Origin: an uncultured SAR116 cluster alpha proteobacterium
GTDB taxonomy: Bacteria; Pseudomonadota; Alphaproteobacteria; Puniceispirillales; Marisalimonadaceae
Assembly (NCBI GenBank): GCA_902619485.1
Contig: CACNEF010000001.1
Coordinates: 186,001 to 250,000, forward strand
Direction: 5' to 3'
Length of the DNA: 64,000 nucleotides
A program made the translations under genes and the position numbers. The notes under the pieces were generated by a model. That model made no database searches, was not told where the DNA came from, and saw nothing but the letters and a program-made list of their open reading frames with translations. Of this stretch, positions 15,268 through 24,508 are shown piece by piece (position 1 is the stretch's first letter; each line of letters starts with the position of its first letter).

Positions 15268-17298
15268 TTGGAAGTTAATAATAAAAAAATACTTATTTGC
15301 AATTGTGAAGCAACAATGGATATTGATGATGAAGCATTATCAAAAGCTTGCAAGTTGGAAAGTAAATGTAAAATACATAACAACTTATGCGGTTCGGAAC
15401 TAGATGTTGTTTTAGATCAACTAAAAGTAGGAAATAAAGAAAATAAAAATTTGCTAATTGCGTGCACTCAACAAGAAGAGGTTTTTGAAAATTTAGCTGT
15501 AGAAAATAATTTCCAGCCACCTGGAACTTTTAATATAAGAGAATATGCAGGATGGTCTAAAGAGAGTAAAAAATCCGTTCCTAAAATAAGCGCCTTGATA
15601 AATTCATCTGTCAATGAAACAAAAAAAACACCTAGTTTGACTTTAAATTCTCTAGGAAGATGCTTTGTTTATACTAATTATAAAAATGGTGATGACTCCC
15701 TTGGTATTGCTTTTGATTTTTGTAAAAAATTAAATAAACACCTTGGTGTAACACTAATGATTTCTAATTGTGAAGACGAAATAGTTTTAGAGCCTCAAAA
15801 TTTCAAAATAACAAAAGGAAATATAAACAGAGCTCAAGGTTACTTTTCTCAGTTCCAACTTGATATAAATAATTTTTCCGAAGCACTTCCAAGTAGTAAG
15901 TCAAATATGACGTTTGGAGATTTTTTTAAATCAGTAGATACTGAATGCGATATAATAATAGATCTAAGTGAAAATACACCTATGTTTATAGGTGATCACA
16001 AACGTGATGGTTATTTTAGAGCAAGCACAAATAGTCCAAATGATTTACTAGAGATTTTTGCAAAAGCAATTGATATGATTGGAGAGTTTGAAAAACCAAT
16101 TTATGTAAACTATAATGATAGTTTATGCGCACATTCACGTAATGAAAAAACAGGATGCTCAAAATGTTTAGATGTTTGTCCTGCTGGCGCTATCCAAACA
16201 TCTGGTGACGTTGTCTCTGTAGATCCAGGTATATGCGGTGGTTGTGGTTTTTGCGGATCTGTTTGTCCATCTGGCGCTATCCAAACTGATTATCCAAGCC
16301 TTGAAGTTATATTAGGTGATTTATCAAACCTACATGATAATTATATCAAAGCGGGTGGTAAAAATCCTACTTTAGTATTATTTGATAATGATTATGGAAA
16401 TGAAGTCATAAACATTCTTTCAAGACATGGCAGTGGTTTGCCAGCTAACTTGATACCCTATTCAATGCATTCTGTCGGTAGAGTTGGTCATGATATTCTT
16501 GTGTCTTCAATAGCTATTGGATATAAAAAAATTTTTATACTTCTAAATCCTAAAAAAATTAAAGAATTCGATTTCTTACCAAAAGAAATTGAATTAGCCA
16601 ATGCCTTACTTTCTGGCGTTGCAAAAAATGATAATAATACAGTTAAATTAATTGAAGAAAGTGATCCTGAAAAAATTGGAGATAAATTTTATGAAAAAGA
16701 TGGTTATACCAAAATCAAACCATCTTCTTTTGTTGCAGTTGGAGCGCCTAGAGGAATATTGAGAGCTGGAATACAAGGTTTATCAAAAAGTAATAACAAC
16801 AAGAAAGACATCATACCATTACCTAATAATTCACCTTATGGGACGGTTGATGTTAACATCGATAGTTGTACTATTTGTTTATCATGCGTAAGTGCTTGCC
16901 CTGCTGGCGCATTGCAGGACAATCCAGACTCCCCTCAGCTTTTATTCAGAGAAGATGCTTGCTTGCAATGTGGTATATGTGCAGCAACATGTCCCGAAAA
17001 AGCAATATCTCTTAACTCTCAATTCAACTTAAACGATAACGCAATGTCAGCAAAAGTTATTATTGAGGATCAACCTTTTGATTGTATTGTTTGTGGAAAG
17101 ACTTTTGGATCTACTAAATCTATAGAAAGAATAATTGATAAACTCTCTACTCATACGATGTTTGAAAAAGATGGCAGGACTGAAATGCTTAAAATGTGTG
17201 AAGACTGCCGTGTTGGGGAAATGTTTAAGGAAAATGATAAAATGCTTGATGCCCAAGATCGACCTAAACCAAGAACAACTGATGATTACTTGAATTAA
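15268..17298 (+). CDS. Large 4Fe-4S poly-ferredoxin linked to formate dehydrogenase
   Basis: The protein has an N-terminal motif ICNCE, two [4Fe-4S] clusters near residues 285-325 (CSKCLDVCPAG and CGGCGFCGSVCPSG), two more near 530-570 (CTICLSCVSACPAG and CLQCGICAATCPE) and a C-terminal zinc-ribbon-like pair (CIVC and CEDC). A middle region around 360-440 resembles an electron-transfer domain of the MvhD type. I chose the second TTG, at 15268: GGGAG at 15256-15260 is seven bases before it, but only one base before the TTG at 15262. It is probably cytoplasmic. Position suggests electron transfer or cofactor assembly for the dehydrogenase. Confidence 0.82.
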   Translation: MEVNNKKILICNCEATMDIDDEALSKACKLESKCKIHNNLCGSELDVVLDQLKVGNKENKNLLIACTQQEEVFENLAVENNFQPPGTFNIREYAGWSKESKKSVPKISALINSSVNETKKTPSLTLNSLGRCFVYTNYKNGDDSLGIAFDFCKKLNKHLGVTLMISNCEDEIVLEPQNFKITKGNINRAQGYFSQFQLDINNFSEALPSSKSNMTFGDFFKSVDTECDIIIDLSENTPMFIGDHKRDGYFRASTNSPNDLLEIFAKAIDMIGEFEKPIYVNYNDSLCAHSRNEKTGCSKCLDVCPAGAIQTSGDVVSVDPGICGGCGFCGSVCPSGAIQTDYPSLEVILGDLSNLHDNYIKAGGKNPTLVLFDNDYGNEVINILSRHGSGLPANLIPYSMHSVGRVGHDILVSSIAIGYKKIFILLNPKKIKEFDFLPKEIELANALLSGVAKNDNNTVKLIEESDPEKIGDKFYEKDGYTKIKPSSFVAVGAPRGILRAGIQGLSKSNNNKKDIIPLPNNSPYGTVDVNIDSCTICLSCVSACPAGALQDNPDSPQLLFREDACLQCGICAATCPEKAISLNSQFNLNDNAMSAKVIIEDQPFDCIVCGKTFGSTKSIERIIDKLSTHTMFEKDGRTEMLKMCEDCRVGEMFKENDKMLDAQDRPKPRTTDDYLN

Positions 17299-18287
17299 GA
17301 ATTATCTAATAAAGGTAAATTTGTTAATATATTTTGAGGTTTGAATTTTATCTTAGAACTATCATTCATTGCTAATCCAACATATACTGGCTTACCATAC
17401 ATTTCCTGAACAAATCCATCTTCAGCATCAAGTTGAAATAAACATAGTATCTGTTTGAGTCTTTCGTCAGTGACGTCAAGTCCATTATAAAGATCATTTA
17501 AAATATTGTTAGAGTCACTGTCTAAACCAAGATGCCATGACCATTTCTCATCCTCAATTTTTTGCATGGGTTTTATTGAAACCTCGATAGAAAGAAAATG
17601 ATGAACCCATTTTTCAATCACTCGTGCTAATGCATCTAAGCCTGGTTTTGTGTAAGCAAGATCAATAGAGGTGTCAAATTTATCTGATCTACCCCAATAA
17701 TTGTCAGCAGAGCTTTCTCTTAAAATATCTATATCAACCTCTAATTTTTTTGGATCATTAGCTTTAGTACTTTTTTTCTCAGCTTGAAGTTCAACTGTAG
17801 CTTCATCTGCAACCATTATTTCATCTTCAGCAATAGTAACAACCTGTGTCCTAAAGAATATTTCTGACGCTCTCACTTGAAGAGCATAGGGTGATTGATT
17901 TAGAATGTTCCTTAAAATAATTTGAACCATTTGATCTACAAAAAGAGGAGGAAAGTCTACAGCTTGTCCTCTTGCTATTGCAAGATAAGCACTATCTAAT
18001 GTTGGATACTTTGACAAAAAATCTCTAAACTTTAAGATAACTTCATAGTTGAAAATTACGTCTTTATCTCGAATTAAGTTAAGTTCCTTTTTATCAACAA
18101 TATCAAAAGGTTTATCAACCAATCTTTTGTGAAGTTCAATTTCAGCTTCACAAGATTCTTCAATTGGAGCCACTTCTGGTCTATAAAAATAAGCTCGCAT
18201 AAAGTCTTCGGTAGGAACAAGATGACCATCATTATTATGATCTAACAAATGCCAACCAGAAGTTAACCAAAAATCATTTTGAACCAT
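17295..18287 (-). CDS. DUF6352 family protein
   Basis: The start FWLTSGWHLLDHNNDGHLVPTE and DFMRAYFYRPEV (residues 6-40) match DUF6352, a family of about 330 residues found near formate dehydrogenase and Fe-S assembly genes in alphaproteobacteria. No catalytic motif or membrane segment is visible. It is the last of six tightly spaced minus-strand genes and its stop overlaps that of the poly-ferredoxin by four bases. Function is unknown; the fixed neighbourhood suggests work on the same enzyme. Confidence 0.75.
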   Translation of the reverse strand: MVQNDFWLTSGWHLLDHNNDGHLVPTEDFMRAYFYRPEVAPIEESCEAEIELHKRLVDKPFDIVDKKELNLIRDKDVIFNYEVILKFRDFLSKYPTLDSAYLAIARGQAVDFPPLFVDQMVQIILRNILNQSPYALQVRASEIFFRTQVVTIAEDEIMVADEATVELQAEKKSTKANDPKKLEVDIDILRESSADNYWGRSDKFDTSIDLAYTKPGLDALARVIEKWVHHFLSIEVSIKPMQKIEDEKWSWHLGLDSDSNNILNDLYNGLDVTDERLKQILCLFQLDAEDGFVQEMYGKPVYVGLAMNDSSKIKFKPQNILTNLPLLDNS

Positions 18288-18303
18288 TCATCAATTCCTA
18301 TAA

Positions 18304-18783
18304 TTAGTTCTCATCAACAAAAGCCCAAATTTTTTGCTCTGAGCAAGAATCGGCTTTAGGGAGATTTCTAAATTTTTCTTTAATTCCTTCATCTTCCCAA
18401 GTTCTTGTCAAACTTAAAAGACTTCCAATTTCATGATTTTTGCACAAATCAAGCATAAAATTTATTTCTTCTTTTGCCGCCTTTTCAGCCATCTCTTTTG
18501 TTGGAGCACCAAAGTTATCAACCAAATACTTTCCTAAGTCTATTTTTAGTTGTTGTAATTCTTCTTTACTAATATTCACTAAACTAACAAACGTACTATA
18601 GCCAAAAGTATTACAGCCCATGAAACCATTAGAGAATGCCTGCTTTATTTTACCCTTTAAATCTTGTTGATTTAAATTATAAAAGTTAAAAGTGCCAACT
18701 ACAGCCAACTCACCTTCTTCAGAAGCCAGGGGGAAAATGTTTAAATCAGATTTGTCGAAACGAATTGTTTTTGCAAACTTCAT
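18304..18783 (-). CDS. DUF6505 family protein
   Basis: A 159-residue soluble protein with the start FAKTIRFDKSDLNIFPLASEE (in part), a VVGTFNF segment and GFMGCNTFGYSTFV near residues 54-67, which fit DUF6505. It has no signal peptide and no clear metal motif apart from scattered cysteines. Its start overlaps the stop of the ligase-like gene by four bases, so translation is probably coupled. Function unknown. Confidence 0.7.
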   Translation of the reverse strand: MKFAKTIRFDKSDLNIFPLASEEGELAVVGTFNFYNLNQQDLKGKIKQAFSNGFMGCNTFGYSTFVSLVNISKEELQQLKIDLGKYLVDNFGAPTKEMAEKAAKEEINFMLDLCKNHEIGSLLSLTRTWEDEGIKEKFRNLPKADSCSEQKIWAFVDEN

Positions 18784-19541
18784 CTTAAATTTATATCTCC
18801 AATTTCTTTTGTTATTTCAATTGGAGATAAGAATATTTCTTTATTCTTAGATTTGACAATAGCTAATCCATTTTCGTCTAACCCAACCCATGATACTGTT
18901 TCTTTATTTTTTAATGTCAGCTTTTTATTTTGTTCTCTTCTGGAATTCCACATATCTACAACTGGTTTAAACCCTTCATCCTCCCACTGACTAATCCAAG
19001 CTAGAAAATGCCTTGATAAAGATTCAACAGCTCTTGTTCTAGAAACAAAACCAGCGCCTTCATCTGCAAGGGATGTTATATCTGGCTGAATATTATTTTC
19101 ATCCATTTGAAGCTGATTATTTAACCTCAATTTTAATCCAACTACAATCCAATCTGGAATAGTATCCTCATTAGCTGAAGAAACCTCTATTTTGACTATA
19201 CCCGCTTCACCTTGATTCAAGTAAATTAATCCTGGGTAAGAGTATGTAACCACTACTTCAGGCGGTGCAAGTGCTCCAATTGAGTCTCCAGCTGCAACCA
19301 TCATTACATACAACATTTGATTACATTTAATTTTTTTCACTTCTGGATTTAAAACTACAGCTATTTCCACAAATTCAGTACTCTCGGAATAAAATACTGT
19401 TCCTGCTTCACTTTTTGCAGCTGCAGCAATAGCCTTGTTAAAAACTTCGATTTTATCTGGCACCGCGACCGGGGTTAATATTGGCGGTAGAAGCGGTGGG
19501 TCATTATCGTCTGCTGGATCAAGTTCATAATATAAACTCAT
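18780..19541 (-). CDS. Biotin/lipoate protein ligase-like protein (DUF4444 type)
   Basis: The 253-residue protein has a Pro-rich start (PPLLPPILTPVAVP, residues 16-29) and a core that resembles biotin/lipoate A/B ligases with a C-terminal DUF4444 region (FLSPIEITKEI-like end). The typical biotin ligase ATP-binding motif GRGRxG is not present, so catalytic activity is doubtful. It overlaps both neighbours by four bases (the ApbC gene upstream, DUF6505 downstream) and has GAGGAG before its ATG. It may attach or handle a cofactor for the formate dehydrogenase system; this is inference. Confidence 0.65.
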   Translation of the reverse strand: MSLYYELDPADDNDPPLLPPILTPVAVPDKIEVFNKAIAAAAKSEAGTVFYSESTEFVEIAVVLNPEVKKIKCNQMLYVMMVAAGDSIGALAPPEVVVTYSYPGLIYLNQGEAGIVKIEVSSANEDTIPDWIVVGLKLRLNNQLQMDENNIQPDITSLADEGAGFVSRTRAVESLSRHFLAWISQWEDEGFKPVVDMWNSRREQNKKLTLKNKETVSWVGLDENGLAIVKSKNKEIFLSPIEITKEIGDINLR

Positions 19542-20623
19542 ACTAACTCCTCTTCATCTATTTTAACAGACTTGATAATAGCCTTCGCAATATTTCTATA
19601 ATTTTTAGATTGAACTGATTTTGGTTCAGAAATTATTATAGGAATACCTGAATCGGAACTCTTTCTAACCTGAGAACTTATTGGTATTTCACCTAACATC
19701 TCAATTCCTCTTTTTTTTGCCTCAGCTTTTACGCCACCTTCTCCAAAAATATGATCTATTCTACCACAATCTGGACAAGACCAATATGACATATTTTCAA
19801 TCATTCCTAATACTGGAACATTCGCTTTTTGAAACATTGTTAATGCTTTAACAACATCTAGTAATGCTATATCTTGAGGAGTAGAGACTATGACAGCTCC
19901 TGCTAGATTTACTTGCTGAGCAAGAGAAATTTGAATATCTCCTGTTCCGGGTGGTAAATCAATTACAATTATGTCAAGATTTCCCCACGCAACTGAGTTT
20001 AACATCTGCGTTAATGCTGACTGTACCATAGGACCACGCCAAATCATTGCAGTATCATCAGGCACTAAGAGCCCCATGGACATTAGACTTATTCCATAAT
20101 TTTGAAGAGGGGCAACCATATCTCCTCCAACTGATGCTGGTCTTCCACTTACTCCTAACATCCTGGGCTGAGAGGGACCGTAAACATCAGCATCTAGAAG
20201 ACCTACCTTATATCCTTCTAGCTTTAGAGCAATAGCTAAATTTACAGAAGTAGTTGATTTTCCTACACCGCCTTTGCCAGAACCAACTGCGATAAATCGC
20301 TTTACTTTTGATTCAATTACTTTTTCAACAGTTTTATCAGTTTTTAAATCATTTGTAGTTTTGTTGTGTTTATTATCATGCGCAGTAACTACAACTGTAG
20401 CACTAGTAACACCATCTATCCTTAAAATAGTTTGTTGCGCTAGTTTTCTAATAGGTTCCATTGATGCACCTCTATGAACGGGAACCTCCAAGGTAACTGC
20501 TACGTTACTATCCTTAATAGTAACATTACCTACTAAGCCTAAAGTAACAATATCCTTCGATTGTGAAGGATCCTGAACCTTTTTTAATGTATCTAATATT
20601 AAATCTTTATTTAATTTAGCCAT
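19538..20623 (-). CDS. apbC: Mrp/ApbC/NBP35-family iron-sulfur carrier ATPase
   Basis: The first 100 residues are a DUF59/MIP18 domain (VTLGLVGNVTIKD and VPVHRGASMEP). The P-loop ATPase follows with deviant Walker A GSGKGGVGKST at 113-123 and DLPPGTGD in the middle. The C-terminal CxxC (CPDC) binds the bridging Fe-S cluster. The family carries [4Fe-4S] clusters to client enzymes; a large Fe-S load in this window (formate dehydrogenase beta, the poly-ferredoxin) makes a local client likely. It overlaps the DUF6494 gene by eight bases and the ligase-like gene by four. Confidence 0.92.
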   Translation of the reverse strand: MAKLNKDLILDTLKKVQDPSQSKDIVTLGLVGNVTIKDSNVAVTLEVPVHRGASMEPIRKLAQQTILRIDGVTSATVVVTAHDNKHNKTTNDLKTDKTVEKVIESKVKRFIAVGSGKGGVGKSTTSVNLAIALKLEGYKVGLLDADVYGPSQPRMLGVSGRPASVGGDMVAPLQNYGISLMSMGLLVPDDTAMIWRGPMVQSALTQMLNSVAWGNLDIIVIDLPPGTGDIQISLAQQVNLAGAVIVSTPQDIALLDVVKALTMFQKANVPVLGMIENMSYWSCPDCGRIDHIFGEGGVKAEAKKRGIEMLGEIPISSQVRKSSDSGIPIIISEPKSVQSKNYRNIAKAIIKSVKIDEEELV

Positions 20624-20855
20624 TTTTTCCTGGTAATGACAACGTTGAGGAAACTGAATGGTTAAGACCTAACTCATCAATTGTTATGTTAGCTGTAATA
20701 TCAAGATTAGCGTTAGGACTCAATTCACCATCCGCTATTTTTTTGTTAATCAATTTTTCAATTTCTTTATGTGTTGTAACACCCAGATTTTTTAAAAATT
20801 TCCTATAACTAATTTCTGAAGCTGTCATATCTGACATATCTTTTTTATCACTCAT
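20616..20855 (-). CDS. DUF6494 family small protein
   Basis: This 79-residue protein has a helical part with YRKFLKNLGVTTHKEIEKLI (residues 17-36) and a beta-rich C-terminus ending in ITIDELGLNHSVSSTLSL, as in DUF6494. It has a strong AAGGAG upstream and overlaps the start of apbC by eight bases. No motif points to a reaction. Its consistent partnership with ApbC suggests an adaptor or regulator of Fe-S delivery. Confidence 0.65.
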   Translation of the reverse strand: MSDKKDMSDMTASEISYRKFLKNLGVTTHKEIEKLINKKIADGELSPNANLDITANITIDELGLNHSVSSTLSLPGKNG

Positions 20856-20894
20856 AAACTTTCTCCTTAAAAATTTTTGTTAAAGCAATACTAT

Positions 20895-21197
20895 TTATAA
20901 GTTTGGATCAGCTAAATGTTCACGTATCATATCTATAAATTGTTCTGACATATGCTTTACATAATCTTCATGATTATCTGTTTCTAAAACGTTCTTCCCA
21001 ACATGAGCAGAATAACGAGCAGCAGCGTAAAGCATTATGTAGTTAAGATCAGTTGATTTTATAGTTTTGTTTTTAGTGTTTGCAAAAGAAATAAAATGAT
21101 CTGCTAATTTTAAAAAGTTTTTTCCATCAAGAACTTTTTGATCCTTGATCTTTTCTGTTGAGCTTTCAGGTCTCTCATGCCATTTTCGTAATTCCAT
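20895..21197 (-). CDS. DUF5076-like small helical protein
   Basis: A 100-residue protein with a mid part LADHFISFANTKNKTIKS and LNYIMLYAAARYSAHVGKNV that resembles DUF5076 (helical, alphaproteobacterial). I place the start at the ATG at 21197, giving MELRKWHERPES; the longer frame to a TTG at 21227 would put the GGGAG at 21210-21214 inside the gene. It is the first gene of the minus-strand cluster that runs through DUF6494 and apbC. The function is unknown. Confidence 0.6.
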   Translation of the reverse strand: MELRKWHERPESSTEKIKDQKVLDGKNFLKLADHFISFANTKNKTIKSTDLNYIMLYAAARYSAHVGKNVLETDNHEDYVKHMSEQFIDMIREHLADPNL

Positions 21198-21335
21198 TTT
21201 AAACTTTATCTCCCTAATAAAGAACAAAATACATTTAATATTTTAATTAGCCTACACAATTTTTTTCTTTTTTTAAAAACTGTTTCTTATTTTTTTATAA
21301 TGAAATAAAATTCAAATTATTTGGGAGATAGTAAA

Positions 21336-22736
21336 TTGAAAGATTTATGGAAAATTAATGGTTATGAAATTTCTGATTTATTAAAAAAAAAAGAAGTATC
21401 AGCTGCAGAAATATGCAACAAACTTATTGAGCATATTGAAAAAATAAATCCTAAAATCAACGCAATTGTTGTAGAAACCTTCGAGGACGCAAAAAAGCAA
21501 GCAAAAATTTTAGATAAAAAAATTAAGGAAGGTGAAAATATTGGGATGCTTGCTGGGGTCCCTACTACAATAAAAGTTAATACTGATCAAATTGGCTATC
21601 CTAGTACCAATGGTCTACGAATACAAAAAGATCTAATCGCAAAAAAAGATAGCCCTGTAGTAAAAAATCTCCGAAATTCTGATGCTTTAATGTTAGGCAA
21701 AACTAATACACCAGCTTTCAGTATTCACTGGTTTACCAGAAACAGTTTGCACGGCCATACTTTGAATCCTCATAACAAAAATATTACACCCGGCGGATCA
21801 TCTGGCGGTGCGGCTGCTGCAACTGCAGCAGGTATGGGAGCAATTGGTCACGGCACTGATATAGCTGGATCAATTCGTTACCCTGCATATGCCTGTGGAA
21901 TTCACGGATTAAGGCCAAGTATTGGCCGAGTTCCAATGATAAATTACACTATCCCAGACAGACATATTGGAGGGCAAATAATGGCAGTGTCAGGACCATT
22001 AGCACGTTCCATAAAAGATCTAGAATTAGCCATAAAAGTAATGAGTAGGGAAAATTATGATGATCCTTGGTGGACACCATTACCATTTACATTGCCTATG
22101 CCTAAAAAAAAAATAGCATTATTAAAAAAAATTGAAGGCCTAAAAATTGATCCTATAATATCAGCAGAATTAGACATTGTTGCTAAAAGACTTGAGGATT
22201 CAGGATGGGTTATAGAAGAACCTAAAGCGCCAAACTTTCAAGAAGCAGCAAAATTCCAAGCAACCTTATGGCTAGGTGAGTTTAGAAGAACTGGTGGAGA
22301 AGCTATTAAAAAAGAAAATGACCCTGATTCAAATTTTATTTATAGCCAAATGTCTAGAAGATGCCCTGATACTAGTTTAGAAAAATTTATGGACTCATTG
22401 CAACAAAGAGCAAGAATCAGTAGAGAATGGAACAAATTTTTTGATCAATACCCTATAATATTATGTCCAATTACAGGAGACATTCCTTTTCCAGATTTAA
22501 AGGATTTAGAATCAGAAGAATCCTTTGATTTAGTTTTTGATTCTATGCTACCTCAAATAGCGCCTCCATATATGGGACTACCTGGGCTATCTTTTGCAAC
22601 TACCCAAACAAAACAAAAAATCCCACTAGGAGTACAATTTATTTCCAGAAAGTTTCGCGAGGATTTATTATTAAATGTTGGATATGACCTAGAAAATTAT
22701 TACCCCAAAATTGAACCAGTATTGCCAGCCTTTTAG
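21336..22736 (+). CDS. Amidase signature family protein
   Basis: The enzyme hydrolyses an amide through a Ser-cisSer-Lys triad: Lys80 (TTIKVN), the cis-Ser in GGSSGG at 153-158 and the nucleophile Ser179 in GTDIAGSIRYP. The expected start is the TTG at 21336, since GGGAG at 21323-21327 is eight bases upstream; a TTG at 21321 would overlap the ribosome binding site. The 466-residue length is usual. It is not inside a gatCAB context, so it is more likely a catabolic or detoxifying amidase than GatA. The substrate is not deducible. Confidence 0.88.
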   Translation: MKDLWKINGYEISDLLKKKEVSAAEICNKLIEHIEKINPKINAIVVETFEDAKKQAKILDKKIKEGENIGMLAGVPTTIKVNTDQIGYPSTNGLRIQKDLIAKKDSPVVKNLRNSDALMLGKTNTPAFSIHWFTRNSLHGHTLNPHNKNITPGGSSGGAAAATAAGMGAIGHGTDIAGSIRYPAYACGIHGLRPSIGRVPMINYTIPDRHIGGQIMAVSGPLARSIKDLELAIKVMSRENYDDPWWTPLPFTLPMPKKKIALLKKIEGLKIDPIISAELDIVAKRLEDSGWVIEEPKAPNFQEAAKFQATLWLGEFRRTGGEAIKKENDPDSNFIYSQMSRRCPDTSLEKFMDSLQQRARISREWNKFFDQYPIILCPITGDIPFPDLKDLESEESFDLVFDSMLPQIAPPYMGLPGLSFATTQTKQKIPLGVQFISRKFREDLLLNVGYDLENYYPKIEPVLPAF

Positions 22737-22821
22737 AGTATTATTAAGACAAAATAAAAAACAGTTGAAAATATTAAAATTTGTAGATTAATATCAAAAC
22801 AAAATTATTTAATTAAAGAAA

Positions 22822-23631
22822 ATGTTTAAATCTAATGTAAAAATAACATATGCTGAATCATGGTTACCAATTCATCATAAGTTTTTTATTCATACTGTAG
22901 AATTGTTGTCAGCAAGAATTGCCTTAGAAAAACGTTACAAAAATTTTATCAATAATTCAAAAAACAAAACTGGTACAGAGTTATGGAAACATGCATTAAA
23001 CTCTATGGGCATTAAGACACCTACATTGGCTCCTATTCCTAAAAGAAAAAAAGGTAAAGGTTTGATTATTGCAGCTAATCATCCATTTGGTGTTACAGAT
23101 GGGGTATTTTTATCGTGGTTTGCTTCAACATTTGATGATAATTTTAGAGTAATAGCTCATGGCGTTCTACAAAAAGAACCAACACTAGCAGAGAATATAC
23201 TTCCTATCGATTTTAGTAATAAAAAAAATGCGATGAGAGATAATGTAATCACTAGACAGACTGCTATTCAAATTTTGAAAAATGGAGGCGTAATTGCAAT
23301 TTTCCCAGCTGGGGGAGTGGCATGGGCAAGAAAGAAAGGATTACCTGTTGAAGAAGATGACTGGAAACCTATGCTAGGTAGATTAATAAATGACTCTAAA
23401 TGTGATGTTCTTATAACCAAATTTGGTGGCCAAAATTCCAAAGCTTTTCAGTTTGCTTCACGTATACATCAAACTTTCAAACAAAGTTTATATTTGTATG
23501 AAATTAGAAAAAGTTTAGATAAACCCATAAAATTTGAAGTGTTAAAGTATTTTAAAAATGAAACTTTACCAAAAATTGATGATAAAGGTCTGTCACTTTT
23601 TCTTCAAAGCAAAGTTAAAGCTTCACACTAA
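22822..23631 (+). CDS. Lysophospholipid/glycerol-phosphate acyltransferase family protein
   Basis: The 269-residue protein shows the acyltransferase HxxxxxD-type block NHPFGVTDG (residues 88-96) and the second block IFPAGGVAWARK (161-172), as in OlsA and hemolysin-like PlsC relatives. It probably transfers an acyl chain to a lyso-lipid at the inner membrane face, perhaps for ornithine lipids or a phospholipid. There is no strong ribosome binding site before the ATG. Its last four bases overlap the end of the convergent PhyH gene. Confidence 0.8.
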   Translation: MFKSNVKITYAESWLPIHHKFFIHTVELLSARIALEKRYKNFINNSKNKTGTELWKHALNSMGIKTPTLAPIPKRKKGKGLIIAANHPFGVTDGVFLSWFASTFDDNFRVIAHGVLQKEPTLAENILPIDFSNKKNAMRDNVITRQTAIQILKNGGVIAIFPAGGVAWARKKGLPVEEDDWKPMLGRLINDSKCDVLITKFGGQNSKAFQFASRIHQTFKQSLYLYEIRKSLDKPIKFEVLKYFKNETLPKIDDKGLSLFLQSKVKASH

Positions 23632-24482
23632 GCATTAAAGAGTTTACCGCTCTTTTTAGAGAGTTCTGGAGGAGCAGTTGGTCTTTTAAGGAAGGTATCT
23701 ACATCTCTAACATCTAAAAATTTATTACCAGCCTTAATTATTTGATTATTTGGTAATTTTTTCAATGGCGTATATTTTGGATGATGGTGATCTATAAAAG
23801 GATTATTTCTTGCAGCGTTATAACAACATAAAAGTGTCCAACGTCTGTTAGGAGAGTTGTTTTTATCAGACCTGTGGAGAGTATTACAGTGGAAAAAAAG
23901 CACATCTCCAGGATCCATTTCACAATAAACTAGTTTTAGATGTTTTTTTGCCTCTTCAACTCTCTTTAAATCAACCCCTACTTGACCACTTTCTAATAAT
24001 GCATGATCTACTCTTCCTAATTTATTCGAACCCGATAGTACTTGCAAACATCCATTTTCCTTCGTGCATTTATCCAAAGCTATCATTACGGTAGCCATAA
24101 ATGGGAACAAACAACCATTATTATACCAATATCCGTAATCTTGATGCCATTCCCAAGCTCCTCCCTCATATGGTTCTTTAGCTGTAATTTTAGAATGATA
24201 ATGATAAACTTCTCCACCAAGGAGGTCTTCCATTGTATCAACAATTTTTTCTGATCTAGCGGTAACGCCATAAATACTATCATCTGGATGGTTCCATGCC
24301 ATCATTTTAGTTGTTAATCCTTCGGAGTCTTTTCTTTCATATAGATGATCTCTTATAGCAGGGTCCTTCTTAGAAGCATTTTGCAAAAAATATGTTTCAT
24401 CTTCATTAAAAAAATTTTTTACGATCACATATCCATTTTCATGAAAATCTTTTGTTTGATTATTGTTTAGATATGTAGCCAT
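23628..24482 (-). CDS. Phytanoyl-CoA dioxygenase (PhyH) family protein
   Basis: A 284-residue Fe(II)/2-oxoglutarate oxygenase. The iron ligands appear as His113-x-Asp115 in EWHQDYGYW and the distal His203 in LHRSDKN; Arg213 or Arg214 would bind 2-oxoglutarate. The segment GCLQVLSGSNKLGR is typical of the family. Bacterial PhyH proteins hydroxylate many small molecules, so the substrate is open. GGAG lies upstream of the ATG. Its neighbours give no clear pathway. Confidence 0.87.
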   Translation of the reverse strand: MATYLNNNQTKDFHENGYVIVKNFFNEDETYFLQNASKKDPAIRDHLYERKDSEGLTTKMMAWNHPDDSIYGVTARSEKIVDTMEDLLGGEVYHYHSKITAKEPYEGGAWEWHQDYGYWYNNGCLFPFMATVMIALDKCTKENGCLQVLSGSNKLGRVDHALLESGQVGVDLKRVEEAKKHLKLVYCEMDPGDVLFFHCNTLHRSDKNNSPNRRWTLLCCYNAARNNPFIDHHHPKYTPLKKLPNNQIIKAGNKFLDVRDVDTFLKRPTAPPELSKKSGKLFNA

Positions 24483-24508
24483 TTGTTATTCTCCAAAAAA
24501 TGTGAATG

